Shown here in pieces: positions 24,821 to 27,199 of a DNA stretch of 27,199 nt. A model generated the notes under the pieces. The model was given only the letters and a program-made list of their open reading frames with translations, made no database searches and was not told the DNA's origin. Each line of letters begins with the position of its first letter. Position 1 is the first letter of the stretch. The stretch covers positions 1 through 27,199 of the forward strand of contig JAFZQK010000035.1 in assembly GCA_017620455.1 (NCBI GenBank), given 5' to 3'. A program made the translations under genes and the position numbers. The stretch is from Clostridia bacterium (GTDB taxonomy: Bacteria > Bacillota_A > Clostridia > Christensenellales > Aristaeellaceae).

Positions 24821-27199
24821 TTACTCAATATCGTCGTCGTCGTCCAGCTTCAGATCGTCCAGCACGTCGTCCACCTCAAAATCGGCGAAATCGTCGTCCA
24901 GGCTCAGATCCTCGTCCAGGTTCACGTCTTCGCCTTCCTCGGTGGTGCCGCCTTCGTCCAGGAAGTCCTCTTCAGGCAGCGGTTCGCGGCTGGCGGGCAT
25001 GGGCGTATCCATATCGTCGTCGTCGTTCTCCAGTTCCTTGAGCTCGATGAGCTGCTTGTTCTCATCCAGCACTTGGATATCCAGGGCCAGGGCCTGCAGC
25101 TCCTTGATGAGCACCTTGAAGGATTCGGGCACGCCGGGGGTGGGGATGTTCTGGCCCTTGACGATGGCTTCGTAGGTCTTCACGCGGCCCACCACGTCGT
25201 CGGACTTGACGGTGAGGATCTCCTGCAGGGTGTTGGCGGCGCCGTAGGCCTCCAGGGCCCACACTTCCATTTCGCCGAAGCGCTGGCCGCCGAACTGGGC
25301 CTTGCCGCCCAGGGGCTGCTGGGTCACCAGGGAGTAGGGGCCGGTGGAACGGGCGTGCATCTTATCGTCCACCAGATGGTGCAGCTTGAGGAAGTACATG
25401 ATGCCCACCGTCACGGGATTTTCAAAGGGATCGCCGGTGCGGCCGTCGTAAAGGATGGTCTTGCCATCGGGGCGGAGGCCCGCTTTCTTCAGGCATTCTT
25501 CGATGTCTTCCTTGGTGGCGCCGTCGAAGACCGGGGTGGCGATGTGCCAGCCCAGGGTGCGGGCGGCGATGCCCAGATGCACTTCCAGCACCTGGCCGAT
25601 GTTCATACGGGAGGGAACGCCCAGGGGGTTCAGCACGATGTCCAGCGGGGTGCCGTCGGGCAGGAAGGGCATATCCTCCTCCCGCAGGATGCGGGAAACG
25701 ACGCCCTTGTTGCCGTGGCGGCCGGACATCTTGTCGCCCACGCTGATCTTGCGCTTCTGGGCGATGTAGACGCGGACCATTTCATTCACGCCGGGAGAGA
25801 GCTCGTCCTTGTTTTCGCGGGTGAAGGTTTTCACGTCCACGATGATGCCGCCTTCGCCGTGAGGCACCTTGAGGGAGGTGTCGCGCACTTCCCGGGCCTT
25901 TTCGCCGAAGATGGCTCGCAGCAGCCGTTCTTCCGCCGTCAGCTCGGTTTCGCCCTTGGGGGTCACCTTGCCCACCAGGATATCGCCGGAGCGCACTTCC
26001 GCGCCGATGCGGATGATGCCGTTCTCGTCCAGGTCCTTGATGGCGTCTTCGCCCACGTTGGGGATGTCCCGGGTGATCTCCTCCGGGCCGAGCTTGGTTT
26101 CCCGGGCCTCGGATTCGTATTCTTCAATATGGATGGAGGTGTATTTGTCCTCCTTCACCAGCCGTTCGCTGATGAGGACGGCGTCCTCGTAGTTGTAGCC
26201 TTCCCAGGTCATGAAGCCGATGAGCATGTTTTTGCCCAGGCCGATCTCGCCGTTCTCGGTGGAGGGGCCGTCCGCCAGCAGATCGCCCACCTCGATTTTC
26301 TGGCCCTGGCTGACCCGGGGACGCTGGTTGATGCAGGTGCCCTGGTTGCTGCGAGCAAACTTGGTGAGGCGGTAGGAGTGCTTTTCGCCCAGCTCATCCT
26401 GAATGACGATCTCGTCCGCCGCCACGCTGGATACGACGCCCGCGTGCTTGGACAGCATCACCACGCCGCTGTCGTGGGCGGCCTTGTATTCCATGCCGGT
26501 GCCCACGATGGGGGCTTCGGGCACCAGCAGGGGCACCGCCTGGCGCTGCATGTTGGAGCCCATCAGGGCGCGGTTGGCGTCGTCGTTTTCCAGGAAGGGG
26601 ATCATGGCCGTGGCCACGGAGACCACCTGCTTGGGGGATACGTCGATATAGTCCACGTCCCTGGCGGGGGCTTCGATGGTTTCATCCCGCCACCGGACCA
26701 CCACGCGCTCGTTGATGAAGCGGCCGTCCGCGTCCAGGGGTTCCTTCGCCTGGCCGACCTTGTAGTTGTCTTCCTCGTCGGCGGTCATGTATACGATTTC
26801 GTCCGTCACCTTGCCGGTGGCCTTGTCCACCTTGCGGTAGGGGGCCTCGATAAAGCCGTATTCGTTGATCCGGGCGTAGGTGGCCAGGGAGCCGATCAGG
26901 CCGATGTTGGGGCCTTCAGGCGTCTCGATGGGGCAGATACGGGCGTAGTGGGAATAATGCACGTCGCGCACTTCCATGCCGGCGCGGTCGCGGTTCAATC
27001 CGCCGGGGCCCAGGGCGGAAAGGCGCCGCTTGTGGGTCAGCTCCGCCAGGGGGTTGGGCTGGTCCATGAACTGGGAAAGCTGGGAGGAGCCGAAGAATTC
27101 CTTGATGGCGGCGGATACGGGGCGGATGTTGATCAGTTCGCCGGGCTTGACGTCGTTGGCGTCCTGAATGGCCATGCGCTCGCGCACCACGCGCTCCAG
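24821..27199 (-). CDS. rpoB: DNA-directed RNA polymerase subunit beta, C-terminal part (5' truncated by window edge)
   Basis: The C-terminal 792 residues of the beta subunit; the N-terminal part lies beyond the right edge. The rifampicin pocket [20 protein letters not shown] is visible and keeps the residues equivalent to E. coli Asp516, His526 and Ser531, so no classical resistance change is seen there. Other conserved blocks are [48 protein letters not shown] and the C-terminal clamp with [24 protein letters not shown]. After the normal end of the fold comes a roughly 80-residue strongly acidic tail rich in Asp/Glu (ending [10 protein letters not shown]). It is followed 71 nt later by rpoC. 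Confidence 0.98.
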   Translation of the reverse strand: MERVVRERMAIQDANDVKPGELINIRPVSAAIKEFFGSSQLSQFMDQPNPLAELTHKRRLSALGPGGLNRDRAGMEVRDVHYSHYARICPIETPEGPNIGLIGSLATYARINEYGFIEAPYRKVDKATGKVTDEIVYMTADEEDNYKVGQAKEPLDADGRFINERVVVRWRDETIEAPARDVDYIDVSPKQVVSVATAMIPFLENDDANRALMGSNMQRQAVPLLVPEAPIVGTGMEYKAAHDSGVVMLSKHAGVVSSVAADEIVIQDELGEKHSYRLTKFARSNQGTCINQRPRVSQGQKIEVGDLLADGPSTENGEIGLGKNMLIGFMTWEGYNYEDAVLISERLVKEDKYTSIHIEEYESEARETKLGPEEITRDIPNVGEDAIKDLDENGIIRIGAEVRSGDILVGKVTPKGETELTAEERLLRAIFGEKAREVRDTSLKVPHGEGGIIVDVKTFTRENKDELSPGVNEMVRVYIAQKRKISVGDKMSGRHGNKGVVSRILREEDMPFLPDGTPLDIVLNPLGVPSRMNIGQVLEVHLGIAARTLGWHIATPVFDGATKEDIEECLKKAGLRPDGKTILYDGRTGDPFENPVTVGIMYFLKLHHLVDDKMHARSTGPYSLVTQQPLGGKAQFGGQRFGEMEVWALEAYGAANTLQEILTVKSDDVVGRVKTYEAIVKGQNIPTPGVPESFKVLIKELQALALDIQVLDENKQLIELKELENDDDDMDTPMPASREPLPEEDFLDEGGTTEEGEDVNLDEDLSLDDDFADFEVDDVLDDLKLDDDDDIE

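Noticed and set aside
26976..27110. Possible rifampicin resistance in rpoB
   Set aside because: Positions equivalent to Asp516, His526 and Ser531 are unchanged. The Pro in DQPNP differs from E. coli Asn518 but is not a change I can tie to resistance.

Overview
The window reads as chromosomal DNA from a GC-rich member of the Clostridia (Firmicutes). The clearest marker is a single reading frame joining IspH to a four-S1-domain ribosomal protein S1, an arrangement known from Clostridia. A group II ECF transporter module, M42 aminopeptidases, a YitT protein, a TIGR04086 membrane protein and Firmicutes-type rpoB/rpoC agree with this. An uncultured gut lineage such as Christensenellales is possible, but I cannot place it from sequence alone. 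I saw no rRNA, tRNA, CRISPR array, insertion sequence or phage gene. Coding density is very high, with many 4-14 nt gene overlaps.

Layout. 1-2054 (+): end of ecfA1, then ecfA2 and ecfT (energizing module of a vitamin/metal ECF transporter), closed by a terminator. 2103-5775 (+): promoter, three M42 metallo-aminopeptidase paralogues in tandem, and a 5-formyltetrahydrofolate cyclo-ligase, ending at a terminator usable from both sides. 5834-10440 (-): a tightly packed five-gene operon holding a YkgJ-like cysteine-cluster protein, an orphan DNA methyltransferase, a secreted or anchored barnase-type ribonuclease with a peptidoglycan-binding domain, its barstar inhibitor, and an ABC exporter. A compact divergent promoter pair with overlapping -35 boxes (10486-10536) separates this operon from cca. 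10558-12311 (+): cca and a small TIGR04086 membrane protein. 12446-14647 (+): the IspH-S1 fusion, with a strong in-frame internal ribosome binding site at the domain junction. 14677-16800 (+): two exported enzymes, a PIG-L deacetylase and a VanX-like D-Ala-D-Ala dipeptidase. 16888-18596 (-): an alpha/beta hydrolase translationally coupled to a YitT protein. 18796-20443 (+): an SPFH/band-7 protein and an ICMT-like membrane methyltransferase. 20433-27199 (-): a small zinc-metallopeptidase-like protein, rpoC, and the C-terminal part of rpoB, which runs off the right edge.

The most interesting content is the barnase/barstar cassette. The ribonuclease (7907-8719) keeps the barnase catalytic residues, sits behind a signal/anchor segment, a PG_binding_1 domain and a Pro/Ala linker, and overlaps its barstar gene by 4 nt. 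This suggests a cell-surface or released RNase toxin with cytoplasmic immunity, in one operon with an orphan DNA methyltransferase and an ABC exporter. Second is the internal start within ispH-rpsA, which could yield both the fusion and a free S1 protein. All functional assignments come from recognised motifs. No database search was run.
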